The notes under the pieces were generated by a model, which worked only from the letters and a program-made list of their open reading frames with translations, did not search any database and was not told the origin of the DNA. 64,000 nucleotides of DNA from Reichenbachiella carrageenanivorans (GTDB lineage: Bacteria > Bacteroidota > Bacteroidia > Cytophagales > Cyclobacteriaceae), in NCBI RefSeq assembly GCF_025639805.1, contig NZ_CP106735.1, forward strand, positions 248,001 through 312,000, read 5' to 3'. The number at the start of each line of letters is the position of its first letter. Position 1 is the first letter of the stretch. The position numbers and the translations under genes are program-made. This document shows positions 19,465-29,800 of this stretch, piece by piece.

Positions 19465-20829
19465 CTATGTATAGATACTTTTTAGTTCTTCTATTTTGGC
19501 ACTCGCCTCACGAACAAACAACTCCAAATTCATATTGAGATAGGTGTCATTTTTATTGATTGCCGCCTCTTCTATCTCAAATATTTTGGAAATAAACTGC
19601 TTCTGTTCTAAGTTTTCAAAATTGGGTTTCACCTTGTGCGAAGTACGAGCTAGAGCATCAAAATCTCGAGCTTCGTACTGTTTCATCATCTTTTCTAGTT
19701 CGAAAGGAACCACATCTAGCACTCCTTCTATAATGTCTCGAACCATTTCATCGTCTTGGTTAGTTATCTGATACAGATATGGAAAATGTGCTTTAGTAAT
19801 TTCCTTCACCTCTGATTTCGATTTTTTATCAGCAGATGTTTTGAGCATCTTTATTTCTTCTACAGGGCAAGTGATCACCAACGCACCCTTTTCTGCTCTA
19901 AGATCGAATGAGCCACTTACTTCTAGGTATTTTTGAGCCATTCGCTGTTGCGCATCGGGCAAGAGATTGGATTTGAATGTAAGCCTGATTGATCTTGTAG
20001 GTGTATCGTAAGCAAAAATGACTCGCACATGACCATCGGGGCGACTTTCATTGATAATACTGATCAAACGAACAATCCCCGTATAAAGCTTATGCTTATT
20101 GCCTATCACGATGGATGATTCAAATTCCTTTTCAAACACCAAGTGCACATCAGTTTCGCCAAGGAAAGTATCCTCTACTGCTGCAATGATTTGATCGATT
20201 TTGAATGGTGTGTTCGTTTCCTTGAGTTCATTAGCTGTTAGTTGGTTGACAGCGTGCTCTAGGTAGCTGGTGATGATACCACAGCTCAATTGATATCTTT
20301 TTTTGGTCTCCGCCTCCAAATGCTCACTGATCGATTTAGACAAAAATTTCAGCCCTGCGATCGGCGTTTTTATTTCATGATGTAGTTTGTTATATATGGC
20401 TTGGTTGATGATTTTTTCTTGCTCCAGTTCTCTGATTGTTTGACGTAAGTCTTGATTCTCTTTTACTACTCCTTTTTCACCCAATTCTCTTTCAATTATT
20501 TCTTTGTACAACTGCGTATGATCCTGAATGAACCAATGATAATGATACTGCCCTTCTACAGCCACTTTTTCTATGCGATAGTCGCAAATATGATCGCTAC
20601 TAAAAAAGGAATCGGTGACACAGAAAAAATTAAGCACTTCTCCTACCTGCAAGTCTAGGATTTGAATTTTATTACTATTCAGAAAATGGCTTTTTTTAAA
20701 AATAGTCCCTTCAAAATCAGAGAGGTCTTCTAACGTATGGCATGAATCAAGAAAACGACCATTTTGATTTAAAACTACTAATTGTGCCGTCTTATCGAGA
20801 AGTTCTGACTTGTATTGAATGTATTTCAT
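19465..20829 (-). CDS. Pseudo-histidine-kinase with intact C-terminal Hpt (phosphotransfer protein)
   Basis: The 454-residue protein begins with a PAS-like region (about 1-110) and a coiled-coil linker (about 115-145). A HisKA-like dimerisation helix follows with HHEIKTPIAGL (His151 in the acceptor position). The next part is where an ATP-binding domain should be (about 210-320), but the Asn of the N box and the DxGxG and GxGxG glycine motifs are missing, so autokinase activity is unlikely. The C terminus is an Hpt domain with ARTSHKVKPNF, acceptor His398. The layout recalls ChpT and Spo0B, which use a kinase-like fold for phosphotransfer, plus a canonical Hpt. It sits between the LytTR regulator and the second hybrid kinase, and likely shuttles phosphate between them. 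Confidence 0.8.
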   Translation of the reverse strand: MKYIQYKSELLDKTAQLVVLNQNGRFLDSCHTLEDLSDFEGTIFKKSHFLNSNKIQILDLQVGEVLNFFCVTDSFFSSDHICDYRIEKVAVEGQYHYHWFIQDHTQLYKEIIERELGEKGVVKENQDLRQTIRELEQEKIINQAIYNKLHHEIKTPIAGLKFLSKSISEHLEAETKKRYQLSCGIITSYLEHAVNQLTANELKETNTPFKIDQIIAAVEDTFLGETDVHLVFEKEFESSIVIGNKHKLYTGIVRLISIINESRPDGHVRVIFAYDTPTRSIRLTFKSNLLPDAQQRMAQKYLEVSGSFDLRAEKGALVITCPVEEIKMLKTSADKKSKSEVKEITKAHFPYLYQITNQDDEMVRDIIEGVLDVVPFELEKMMKQYEARDFDALARTSHKVKPNFENLEQKQFISKIFEIEEAAINKNDTYLNMNLELFVREASAKIEELKSIYT

Positions 20830-20961
20830 GCTCCCTATTCTATGCTGCTTTTATATCCCTTAAGCCCACAAGTTATTCATTGAATTTGCTCTTCTTTTTT
20901 TTACTCGATCAAAGTATTCAGTTTAGGGTCGACTATACGTATTTCCACGGTGAAGGCTCAA

Positions 20962-23900
20962 TTAGCTCAAAGCTGTTTTAATGGCCTTCAGATCTTTTAT
21001 AATCTCCAAACAAGCCGTTTTCACACCTTCAAACATTTTTCTATCCGTTACTTTTGAGGGTTTGAGTATGTCTAGTTTACTAAAAAAATCATCCATGCTT
21101 ACAATATCCAATGCCTCATTGCTTACTCTTATCTTCTCACAGGCTACTTTCAATTGATCCATATCACCCAGCGCCTGTGCTTCTGAAAACTGAATTCTGA
21201 AGGTTTTATAGTTATCCAAATAGTGATCTGTGACTTCATTGACAAAGGCAAGATCCCCATCTGTATAGTTCATTATTTTTTGAAAAATAGCAGTTTCAGG
21301 CAAACCTGCTGTTTTTTTCACTCTCACCGCACCATGGTATTTAACGATCTTTTTATAGAGTTCTTCTGGGCTGAAAGGTTTGGTGATAAAATCAGTCATA
21401 CCGAGTTCTTTCACTTTCTTCCGTACGTCTAGCATTGCCGAAGCTGTAAGTGCAATAATGGGGACCTGTTTGGCATATTCGGGTGCTCCACTTCGAATAC
21501 TCTGCGTTGCTTGATAGCCGTCCATTTCAGGCATTTGCAGATCCATCAGTATCATATCATAAGCTTCAGATTCTGCTTTTTCTACGGCCTCTTTACCATT
21601 CTCCACAAAGTCCATTTTGATGCCCCACTTGTCTAAAAATTTTTCTAATACGATCTGATTGGCTCGGTTGTCTTCGGCTACTAGCACTTTGATATTTCTA
21701 TCTGCTACATTGGCAAATGTCGTTTCTTTGACCTTACTCTTCGCTGGTTTGGGTTCATTGTTGCCTATAGGCAAAACCACATCAAATGAGAAAACCGACC
21801 CAAATCCCAAATCGCTATCGAGTCGAATCTCACTACCCATAAATTCCAATAACTTCTTCGTGATGGCCAATCCCAGTCCTGTGCCTCCAAACTTTCTGGT
21901 CGTATCTCCACTGGCTTGAGAAAAATTCTCAAAAATCATCGATTGATTGGACTTTTCGATCCCAATCCCAGTATCGTGTATCTCGAAATGAATAGTGGCT
22001 TGTTCGGCCTCTTGCGAAACTAACGAGACGCCCAATTTGATAAACCCTTCTTCGGTAAATTTAATGGCATTGCTCAGCAGGTTGTTGATGATTTGCGACA
22101 CTCTTACAGAATCCCCAACAAATACATGTGGTAATGCTTCGTCATACCTAAGTATCAAATCAAGCCCTTTTTCTTTCACTTTAGGTGCCTGCGTTTGTTT
22201 AATGCGAGTCAACAGTTTTTTAAGATCAAAATCGATCTGTTCAAACTCTATCTTACCAGCGTCTATCTTATTATAGTCTAGAATGTCATTGATGAGTGCA
22301 AGCAGATTTTCACCAGAAAATTTCAATAAACCTAAATGCTCCAGATGCTCCGCTTTCATCTCTTCAGAAAGCAACAGGTTGGTCACGCCTAGTATGGCAT
22401 TGAGCGGCGTTCTGATTTCATGGCTCATCGTAGACAGGAAGTTTTCTTTGGCTTTTGCCGAAGCGATGGCCTCCTGCTTGGCTACTTCGGCCAATGCTGA
22501 AGTTTGCCGAAGTGCTTCTTTATAATTTTTGTCTGCAGTAATGTCCCAGTTAGTACCTACCATCCGAAGCGGTTGTCCATTGTCGTCACGCTCTACCAAA
22601 GCCAGCGCTCGAATATGGTGTACAGATAGATCTGGCCAAACGATCCTAAACTCAGTATCAAATTTTTTCTCCCCAGATAGGGCTGCAGCTACTTCCTGAT
22701 CTACTCTTTCTAAATCCTCTGGATGAACACCGTTGCGCCAGATCTGATACTCCCCAGAAAAACTTTCTTTAGTAATCCCATATAGCGAGTACATGGTATT
22801 ATCCCAGTTTAATGTTTCATGGAACACATCGAATTCCCAAATGCCAATTTTAGCCGCTTGTGTAGCCAATTTCAAACGGCTAGAAACGCTCTTCAATGCA
22901 ATTTCGGCTTCCTTTCTTTGAGTGATATTTTCTATCTGAGATACAAAATGAAGTGGGCGTCCTGCCCCATCTCGCACCAAAGATACGCTCAATAGTGCCC
23001 AGACTAAATGACCGTCTTTGTGGAAATATCTCTTTTCCATCTGGTAGCCATCTATTTCTCCTGCTATGAGTTGCTGTACCTGACGCATATCTCTCTCCAA
23101 ATCCTCTGGATGGGTAATATCCTGAAAAGTCATCTTTTCCAATTCGCCTTTAGGATAGCCGATAATCTCGCTCAGTTTTTTATTGATACTCAGCCATTTT
23201 CCAGAGGTCGAAACCAGTGCCATCCCAATGGCAGAAAATTCGAAAGCACTCCTGAATTGCTCCTGTGTTTGCCTTAGGCTTTCCTGAATTTTATCTCTGC
23301 GATTAAGTACCCTAATCAAAAACCAAGTAGTAATCAGCAAAGCCACAATAATGCACCCTATGAGTATGGATATACCAAGCTCTGTACTCATGGCTGTATT
23401 GGATTCCATAAGTATTCGCAAATAACCAAACAACACAGGAATAATGATGATCAATGGAATGAGTCTCTTAGCCACACGGCCTCCAGAGTAGGGACTGTTT
23501 ATCACTTTCATAAACCCACTATTCGAATTGATAAAAAGCAAACCCACTGATATCAGAATAAATCCTATCGCTGTATAAAATGACATCGGTAGAAAGGCCA
23601 AAATCCCCCTAAACTCCCCTACACGGTATAAATAGCCAATCACCGAAAAAAAACCCACTACAAATACAGTAGCCGCTAGCCAATTCGCTACCTGTATGGC
23701 ACGCTCTTTAGCCGATAGCACCAAAGCCATAGCGAATAATAGAAACCCGAGCACTGTATTGGGTGCCATACTATTCAGCTTTCCTTTCTCCATATCCACC
23801 ATGAGCTGCTCTGTACAGATCACATGATCTATTTGAAATTCTGATTGAGTAATTAGGTTCACCACCTTTATCAAACATATGATGAACAATAGGAGTACTA

Positions 23901-24180
23901 CCATCTTCACCACACCGTTGAACAGATCAAATTTTCCTTTTTTCAAAAGTCCAATAATCCCACCCCCAGATAAAACAAAGCAAATTGCTGTCATGGGATT
24001 GACAGCTACGAGACCAGAGGTTGGCCGTTTGAGTACTTCTACATCCAACACCCAACCTAGCAGGATCATAACTCCTGCCATTACGACGAAAAGGGCAATT
24101 AATAGCGACAGATTTGAATAACTATAATAATCATTCTTGCCTTCGTCGGAATCCAACAACTCATTTTTGGTTAAAATCAT
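20962..24180 (-). CDS. Membrane hybrid histidine kinase 8TM-PAS-PAS-HisKA-HATPase-REC with dead Hpt
   Basis: The 1072-residue kinase starts with about eight hydrophobic segments (residues ~22-292), a membrane sensor of unknown ligand. Two PAS domains follow (about 305-425 and 430-555), then HisKA with His587 (MSHEIRTPLNAILG), HATPase (DTGIGIE; FGGTGLGLAI) and a receiver with Asp880 (MILMDLQMPEMDGY). The C-terminal Hpt-like tail reads VACEKIRVSNEAL, so Glu1015 replaces the acceptor His and Arg replaces the usual Lys. It is first in the four-gene minus-strand cluster, 132 bp before the separate Hpt gene. It is a tandem paralogue of the 942-residue kinase with a different sensor front, so the two may feed one relay. 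Confidence 0.9.
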   Translation of the reverse strand: MILTKNELLDSDEGKNDYYSYSNLSLLIALFVVMAGVMILLGWVLDVEVLKRPTSGLVAVNPMTAICFVLSGGGIIGLLKKGKFDLFNGVVKMVVLLLFIICLIKVVNLITQSEFQIDHVICTEQLMVDMEKGKLNSMAPNTVLGFLLFAMALVLSAKERAIQVANWLAATVFVVGFFSVIGYLYRVGEFRGILAFLPMSFYTAIGFILISVGLLFINSNSGFMKVINSPYSGGRVAKRLIPLIIIIPVLFGYLRILMESNTAMSTELGISILIGCIIVALLITTWFLIRVLNRRDKIQESLRQTQEQFRSAFEFSAIGMALVSTSGKWLSINKKLSEIIGYPKGELEKMTFQDITHPEDLERDMRQVQQLIAGEIDGYQMEKRYFHKDGHLVWALLSVSLVRDGAGRPLHFVSQIENITQRKEAEIALKSVSSRLKLATQAAKIGIWEFDVFHETLNWDNTMYSLYGITKESFSGEYQIWRNGVHPEDLERVDQEVAAALSGEKKFDTEFRIVWPDLSVHHIRALALVERDDNGQPLRMVGTNWDITADKNYKEALRQTSALAEVAKQEAIASAKAKENFLSTMSHEIRTPLNAILGVTNLLLSEEMKAEHLEHLGLLKFSGENLLALINDILDYNKIDAGKIEFEQIDFDLKKLLTRIKQTQAPKVKEKGLDLILRYDEALPHVFVGDSVRVSQIINNLLSNAIKFTEEGFIKLGVSLVSQEAEQATIHFEIHDTGIGIEKSNQSMIFENFSQASGDTTRKFGGTGLGLAITKKLLEFMGSEIRLDSDLGFGSVFSFDVVLPIGNNEPKPAKSKVKETTFANVADRNIKVLVAEDNRANQIVLEKFLDKWGIKMDFVENGKEAVEKAESEAYDMILMDLQMPEMDGYQATQSIRSGAPEYAKQVPIIALTASAMLDVRKKVKELGMTDFITKPFSPEELYKKIVKYHGAVRVKKTAGLPETAIFQKIMNYTDGDLAFVNEVTDHYLDNYKTFRIQFSEAQALGDMDQLKVACEKIRVSNEALDIVSMDDFFSKLDILKPSKVTDRKMFEGVKTACLEIIKDLKAIKTALS

Positions 24181-24407
24181 ATAAACTACAAATTAGGTTT
24201 CGGTTTCCTAAATATAACAGGAAAATGAAGAGTCCTAGTAATGAATGACTTGATAATTGCACTGATATCACGGATTCAATGACTTAAATAAGTTCCGTAT
24301 TACATCACGGGAAATTTGTGATTTTAAACTGAGGATAACACAACTGAATTACAGGATTTTTTTGCCAGCATCCATAGCCTGCCAATCAAAATCAGGTCTA
24401 ATCTAAT

Positions 24408-24588
24408 AAAATCAGTCCGCATACTTTCCGTCATTCGTTCGCCACACACTTGATCGAGGGGGTCTGCTGATCTGCGCGCGGTACAGGAGATGCTCGGCCA
24501 TGAATCCATCACGACGACAGAGATTTACACCCACCTGGATCGAGATTACCTGCGGCAAATAATCCGTGATTTTCATCCGATGAGCTAG
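24408..24588 (+). pseudogene. xerD: 3' fragment of tyrosine recombinase xerD, frameshifted
   Basis: The plus strand translates as KISPHTFRHSFATHLIEG. After a +1 shift near 24462 it continues DLRAVQEMLGHESITTTEIY, THLDRDYLRQIIRDFHPMS and a stop at 24586-24588. These are the last ~60 residues of XerD, including the catalytic Arg of the HxxR motif, the LGH His and the Tyr nucleophile. Everything upstream of the catalytic third is missing and the frame is broken, so it cannot be functional. Codons look more GC-rich than in neighbouring genes, which fits an imported or old copy. Apart from this relic I see nothing in the gap 24181-24754. Confidence 0.85.
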
Positions 24589-24754
24589 ACTCATTGATCT
24601 AATGATTTGCTAATCCAAAGAATATCATTCTGCGCCAAACCAAAATCGTTTAGCGATAATGAATTAGCTTACCAATATTTCGTGCAAAATGCATTATTTT
24701 ATTACTTTTAATAAAGATACCGTTATATTCTATTATCTCCAGCTATATCCAACC

Positions 24755-26311
24755 ATGAACCCGACCATTAAAAACATAGTTTTGCTTTTCGCATGTTTTC
24801 TTCCATTTATTGTAAAAGGTCAACCGGAAGATTATTATCTGGCACCTGCTCCTACTGGCGATGACAGCAATGATTGTCTTCTCTCAGGAGACCCTTGTGC
24901 TACATTGGATCATATCATGACGCTTGTAGCAGACAACGACAATATCTACGTAGAAGGAGGGGTATATATGGGCTCTCCTACAATTGATCACACAATAAAG
25001 CTAATCGACATTAGTGGTAAATCTACATTTGGTATAGTTACACTAAATGCCAATATAAACTTTACCATTGGGCTAATGGAAGCCGAGGTGGTACAAGTCA
25101 ATCCCGGCGGCTCAATACAAGACGCTGTAGACCTATGCCCCCCCTCAGGAGCAGGGTATATAGAAGTTCGAACTGGGGTCTACAATGAATCGGTGACTTT
25201 TAACAAGGACCTATCCTTTACTTCAATCAGTGATCCAATTACTATTACAAACATTGAAATGGATAACGGCGCTACACTGACTACCGACGCGAATATGACG
25301 ATCTCAGGCAATGTCACTTTAACTAATGGCATTATAAATACACAGTCTACTCTTTATTTGGGTACTGGTGCATCAGATATAGTCGAAACGAACTCTAACT
25401 ATGTGACAGGTAAAGTCACTATGCTCACACGTCCGGTAGGAACCGGCTCCATTGACTTCCTAGGTGCCAATGTTACAAATTCGTCGAATATTGGTGACGT
25501 TACTATTACAAGAACTACTGGCTCTGCCGCCGTGGTAGATGGAAACCCGGCTAATTCAATTGCTGTGGTTTGGGATATTACTTCCACCGGCACACCATCT
25601 GCCACCAGCCTAGAACTCCATTGGGTTTCTCCATTTGACAATGGGCTGACATTGAACCCCATGGATATATACCGCAAGACAGGTTCAAATTGGGATGCAA
25701 ATAATGACCCCGCTGATGCAAGTGGCAGGACTATCAATTTCCTGAATATAGATGCCTTTGGCTCCTTTACGGTGTCAGAAGATGGCTCCTCCCTCCCAGT
25801 AGAACTATTAGCATTCGATGCTACCGACTATTTAAATCATGTATTTCTCCAATGGCAAACGGCCTCAGAAATCAACCATGACTATTTTGAGATTCAAAGA
25901 AGCAGGGATGGAGAAAATTTTGAAGCCATCGGACGTCTCAGTTCGCATCACAACAGTTACGAAATCCAGACATACGACTGGAAAGACTACAGCCCATCGC
26001 CAAGTAGCACGTCCTACTACCGACTCAAAATGGTGGATTTCGATGGTTCGTTTGAATACTCCAAGACAATCGCAGTAACCCATAACGCTGGTTCCTCGAT
26101 CACCCTGTATCCAAATCCTGCAAAGGAATCGATCAGCATCACCGCTGATGCGGAAATCGAGCGCATAGAGATCTTCAATACTTCGGGTCAGCAGTTGCGC
26201 GCTGATTTACATGACCATACAATCGATCTTTCAGGAATAGCCCCCGGCATCTACGCACTCGCCATCGTTTCTAGTGGTGGAGTCAGCGTGAAGAAATTCA
26301 TTAAGGAATAA
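24755..26311 (+). CDS. T9SS type A surface protein, short form
   Basis: I chose the ATG at 24755 because it opens a clear signal peptide (MNPTIKNIVLLFACFLPF, ending VKGQ); the in-frame ATG at 24689 only adds a non-signal leader. The mature ~495 residues hold an N-terminal domain with a conserved Cys pair (NDCLLSGDPCATLDH) and a beta-rich repetitive middle. A fibronectin-like module follows (LPVELLAFDA, then FLQWQTASEINHDYFEIQRS), and then a type A T9SS domain (LYPNPAKESI, ending VKKFIKE). It resembles the 526-residue protein at 32177-33733 throughout, and the flanks of the 1711-residue protein without its long beta-helix. Function is unknown. Confidence 0.88.
   Translation: MNPTIKNIVLLFACFLPFIVKGQPEDYYLAPAPTGDDSNDCLLSGDPCATLDHIMTLVADNDNIYVEGGVYMGSPTIDHTIKLIDISGKSTFGIVTLNANINFTIGLMEAEVVQVNPGGSIQDAVDLCPPSGAGYIEVRTGVYNESVTFNKDLSFTSISDPITITNIEMDNGATLTTDANMTISGNVTLTNGIINTQSTLYLGTGASDIVETNSNYVTGKVTMLTRPVGTGSIDFLGANVTNSSNIGDVTITRTTGSAAVVDGNPANSIAVVWDITSTGTPSATSLELHWVSPFDNGLTLNPMDIYRKTGSNWDANNDPADASGRTINFLNIDAFGSFTVSEDGSSLPVELLAFDATDYLNHVFLQWQTASEINHDYFEIQRSRDGENFEAIGRLSSHHNSYEIQTYDWKDYSPSPSSTSYYRLKMVDFDGSFEYSKTIAVTHNAGSSITLYPNPAKESISITADAEIERIEIFNTSGQQLRADLHDHTIDLSGIAPGIYALAIVSSGGVSVKKFIKE
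25853..25909 (+). repeat. 57-bp perfect identity shared with 31516-31572
   Basis: This part of the WQTASEINHDYFEIQRS coding stretch is identical base for base to 31516-31572 in the next T9SS gene, with no synonymous change, although sequence on either side differs. The third paralogue (near 33282) shows several third-position changes. Confidence 0.9.
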
Positions 26312-26367
26312 TATCACAAAATTTAGGCGGTGCTGGTTGACAAGCACCGCCAACCAAGCGCACTTCT

Positions 26368-26422
26368 TAGCTTGAGACTTCTCTGGTGCCCTCCTCCGTC
26401 GGTTACCTTTCGAAGTGACGTT
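26368..26422 (+). repeat. Dispersed intergenic 55-bp repeat, copy 1
   Basis: The copy begins TAGCTTGAGACTTCTC and ends CTTTCGAAGTGACGTT. The same ends and length recur at 26602-26656, with a variable middle. The pattern resembles the REP-like intergenic repeats of Bacteroidota that begin CGTCAnTTCGAA and end GAGAAGTCTC. Confidence 0.75.
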
Positions 26423-26601
26423 ATTATTTTTTGGACATCGTAGACCCAACCGTCCCTTCGAGCCCAAAAGCATATATAAATCAGGTATCTAGAAACCTAA
26501 ATGAAGCACCCTGAGAAAAACCATAGGCGAGAAGTCTCAAACTATTTCCAGGCGATCAAAATCATCGCGTGCTCCACTCTCAAATGCCGTGCAGTCATGC
26601 A

Positions 26602-26656
26602 TAGCTTGAGACTTCTCAGGTACCCACCTTCGCCGATTGCCTTTCGAAGTGACGTT
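26602..26656 (+). repeat. Dispersed intergenic 55-bp repeat, copy 2
   Basis: This is the direct repeat of 26368-26422 with conserved ends (TAGCTTGAGACTTCTC and CTTTCGAAGTGACGTT) and a diverged middle. The spacing between copies is 234 bp. Confidence 0.75.
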
Positions 26657-26832
26657 TTCCTTTCCGAAAACCATCAACCAATCAAGAAAGCCTTAAATTC
26701 TTCATTAAACCTTCTTTTATACTAACTTTAAATTTCACGATATTTACACAATACATGATAAGCCCTGCATGCATTAAATTTAATATGAGTATCACCTGAG
26801 GATAAAAACCTCCGGCCTAAAACACCTATCTT

Positions 26833-29800
26833 ATGTCCAGCAAACCCTTATTCACTCACTTTATTTCGATCATACTATTAATTATAGGAATCACACCTAT
26901 TACGCTAGCCCAAACCGTCCATCGCTATGTAGAAGTAGGTGGGGTTACTTCAGGAGATTGTGAAAACCCAAACTCCCCTTGTACACTGGATCATGCCATT
27001 TTCTCAGCTAATGAAGGTGATGTGCTTATCTTGGGCGAGGGTACTTTTCCAGATGACGAAATCGACATAGGCGTTACCCTCAGGGGACTGGGTCCAGATC
27101 TCACGATTCTAAACAACCTCCTCATCTCTGCAGATAATGTAACGATAGAAAATGTACAAGTCACGGGAGGCACTTCCCCCGGTATAGATATTCGGGCGTC
27201 CAATTTCACCCTGCGTCATGCGGCCGTCAATGGCTATGCTCGAAACATAGAAGTCGCAACACTCTCACTGACCGACATTACAGTGGATAATTGCAACCTC
27301 AATGATGCCACCAACACTGCTTTTTGGGTAAATAATACGGGAAGCATCGATGGGCTCACCATCACCAATACCACCATGGACAATGCCTCCTATGGTCTCT
27401 ATCTACAAAATGATAATGGCTCCAACAATGCCGTCACCAACGTAACGATCCGCAACTCGACCTTCAACAACAATACAAGAAAGGGCATGTACATAGAAAA
27501 GCTGAACAATGCCCTTTTTGAAAACATCTCTGTAGTAAACAGTGGCACGGACGCCACTTACGCATGGAATGCGGGGATCGACATCAATTTAAAATCAGAC
27601 ACTTATACCGATATCACGATCCGCAATTCATACATATCTGGATGTGGGAGTCTAGGCCCCAACAATGCTGGAACTAGTGAAGCACGAAGACCCGTTGGTA
27701 TGACTATCAAAGCGCGTACCGATGCGCCTTCATACAATGCAGTCCCCGCTTCATTATCCAATGTCACACTGGACGGCGTTTACATTGATGGATTGGTCAA
27801 CGACTTAAGGTTTGGAGAAGTTGACAAGACTGACAACAACGGGGTTGACATGAGTACCGTCACCCTCCAGCACTGTGTATTTGACCAGGCGTCAGGTGGA
27901 TATGAATTGATCAATGAAGAAAATAATGGTACCCTGACCGCTGATCACAATCACTGGCAAGGAGCAGCCACACCAAACACTGCTACTTTTAGCACAGCCT
28001 CGATCGACATAGACAATGGTCTCGTGCTGACCAATCCGATAGTTGATGAAAACCATATCACTTATGCCACACTTACCGACGCGATAGCAGGCACTGGCAA
28101 CACCATCCAACATATATTGGCCGGCACTGTCTCAGGTACCACTACAGTCACTAGGGCTTTGACACTTAGCTTTCCAGGCGCAGGCTATTTGGACAGCGAC
28201 AGCCGAGTCACTTTCGAAAACCTAACGGTGAATGGCGGAAACTTGACCCTTGCAGGAGATGTGGCTATTTCAGGTTCACTAGATCTGACCAACAACCTGC
28301 TCGTCGGAGATTATAACATGGTATTGGAGGGTACTCAGACTGGTTCAGGTAGCATCACCGCTAACGATGCGGGAGGCCTAGTACTAGTAGGCAGCGGCGA
28401 TGTGACTACTCTGCGTACATCAGGTACATTTGATCGCGTAGTGGTCAATCGCGCGGGAGCAGACATTACTTTGACTGCAGATATGCAAACCGAACATCTG
28501 GCACTCGAGCAGGGCTACATCGATGCGAGTGCATTCGATATGGTAATGACAGGTACACCGATCCATGGCAGCAACGACTCCTACGTCAAAGGTACTTTTT
28601 CGTTAGTCGTCGCGGGAGCTAATGTTAACAACCAATTGATCTTTCCAATAGGACAAACTACCTACAAACAACTCCTGATGAAAGGTGTAAATCAAGTAGT
28701 AAGTGAAACCTATGATGGAATTTTCAACGAAAGTGACCCAGATGCAGCACCGACGTTTGCCGGAACAGACCCGCTCGATGCACTGGCCAACAATGCAGAA
28801 TGGGTGATCACGCCATCTAGCCCTGCCGATGTCAGCAACGTGAGCAGAGTGGCACTCACCTATGACCATCGTGAGCAAGTATCTGACCCAACCAATCTCC
28901 GTGTGGCACATCTACAAGGTGCCGACTGGGTCAATCTAGGCGGCAGCGGCACCTCACCTATACTTACTCCAGGTACTAACCACCCCAACCCCATTACGGC
29001 AGGCATCGCCTCTTATCACTTTACTCTGGGTAATGAGGGTGGTACGAATTTCACTTCCTCAGATAACGTCTATGTAGATGGTACAGCCACAGATGATACG
29101 GGTGCTGGTACCATGGGTGATCCGAAAAAAACGGTAGCGGCAGGGTATGCCATGGTGGCCGATGGCACAGGTACACTGCGCATCGCCACTGGCACGTACG
29201 CAGAATCCCTCACCGTCCACAAAGACATCGACATCATCGGTACAGGCAGTCCGGTATTGGATGAAATCACTTTAGAGGTAACAGGAAACACCTACACAGG
29301 TATCACCGCAGATGTGGTGAACGTATCCTCTCCTGCCACCATACAAGAAGCCATCGACCTCTCAGCCGACGCTGGCACAGTAAACGTATCCAGCGGTGTG
29401 TTTGCTGAAAATCTCGATATCAACAAAAACCTTACATTAAATGGAGCAAATGCTGGTATATCTGGAAACGGTACACGAGGCAACGAAACCATCGTCGACC
29501 CAGCCTCCAATGATGACGTGATGACAGTTGGTAACTTTAACGTGACGATTGATGGATTTCAGATAGGTACTAATGCCTTATCATCCAATGCACTTACAGG
29601 TATAACCTATTCATCTTTGGCTGGCGTTTCCTGCACAGTACAAAACAATGTTATCTATGCCAACAGCTCAGGTATATCTATTTACAATACCATTGGAACT
29701 ACCATTAACGTTTCGGATAATCTGGTGAATATGCTTGCTCTGGAAGACCCTGTCAATGCAACCAACCCCAGTATAGGTGTTTTAGGCCATACATTTCTAA

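Larger units (their letters stand above)
26312..26832. other. 521-bp intergenic region with dispersed repeats, no gene
   Basis: I find no convincing coding sequence. Open frames here (for example 26501-26725) lack a plausible start context or family features. The region holds two direct copies of a 55-bp repeat and one short inverted copy of its core (gagaagtctc at about 26530). Bases just before 26833 hold the promoter of the large T9SS gene, which I cannot delimit. Confidence 0.6.

Noticed and set aside
23398..24180. Membrane region of the second kinase as a separate transporter gene
   Set aside because: The frame continues without a break into PAS and kinase domains, so the helices are its sensor.
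24324..24594. Two overlapping minus-strand ORFs of about 60 residues
   Set aside because: They are antisense shadows of the xerD remnant; the plus-strand translation gives an unmistakable recombinase C terminus.
26501..26725. 74-codon plus-strand ORF in the repeat-rich gap
   Set aside because: It runs through the dispersed repeat, has no family features and no credible start context.
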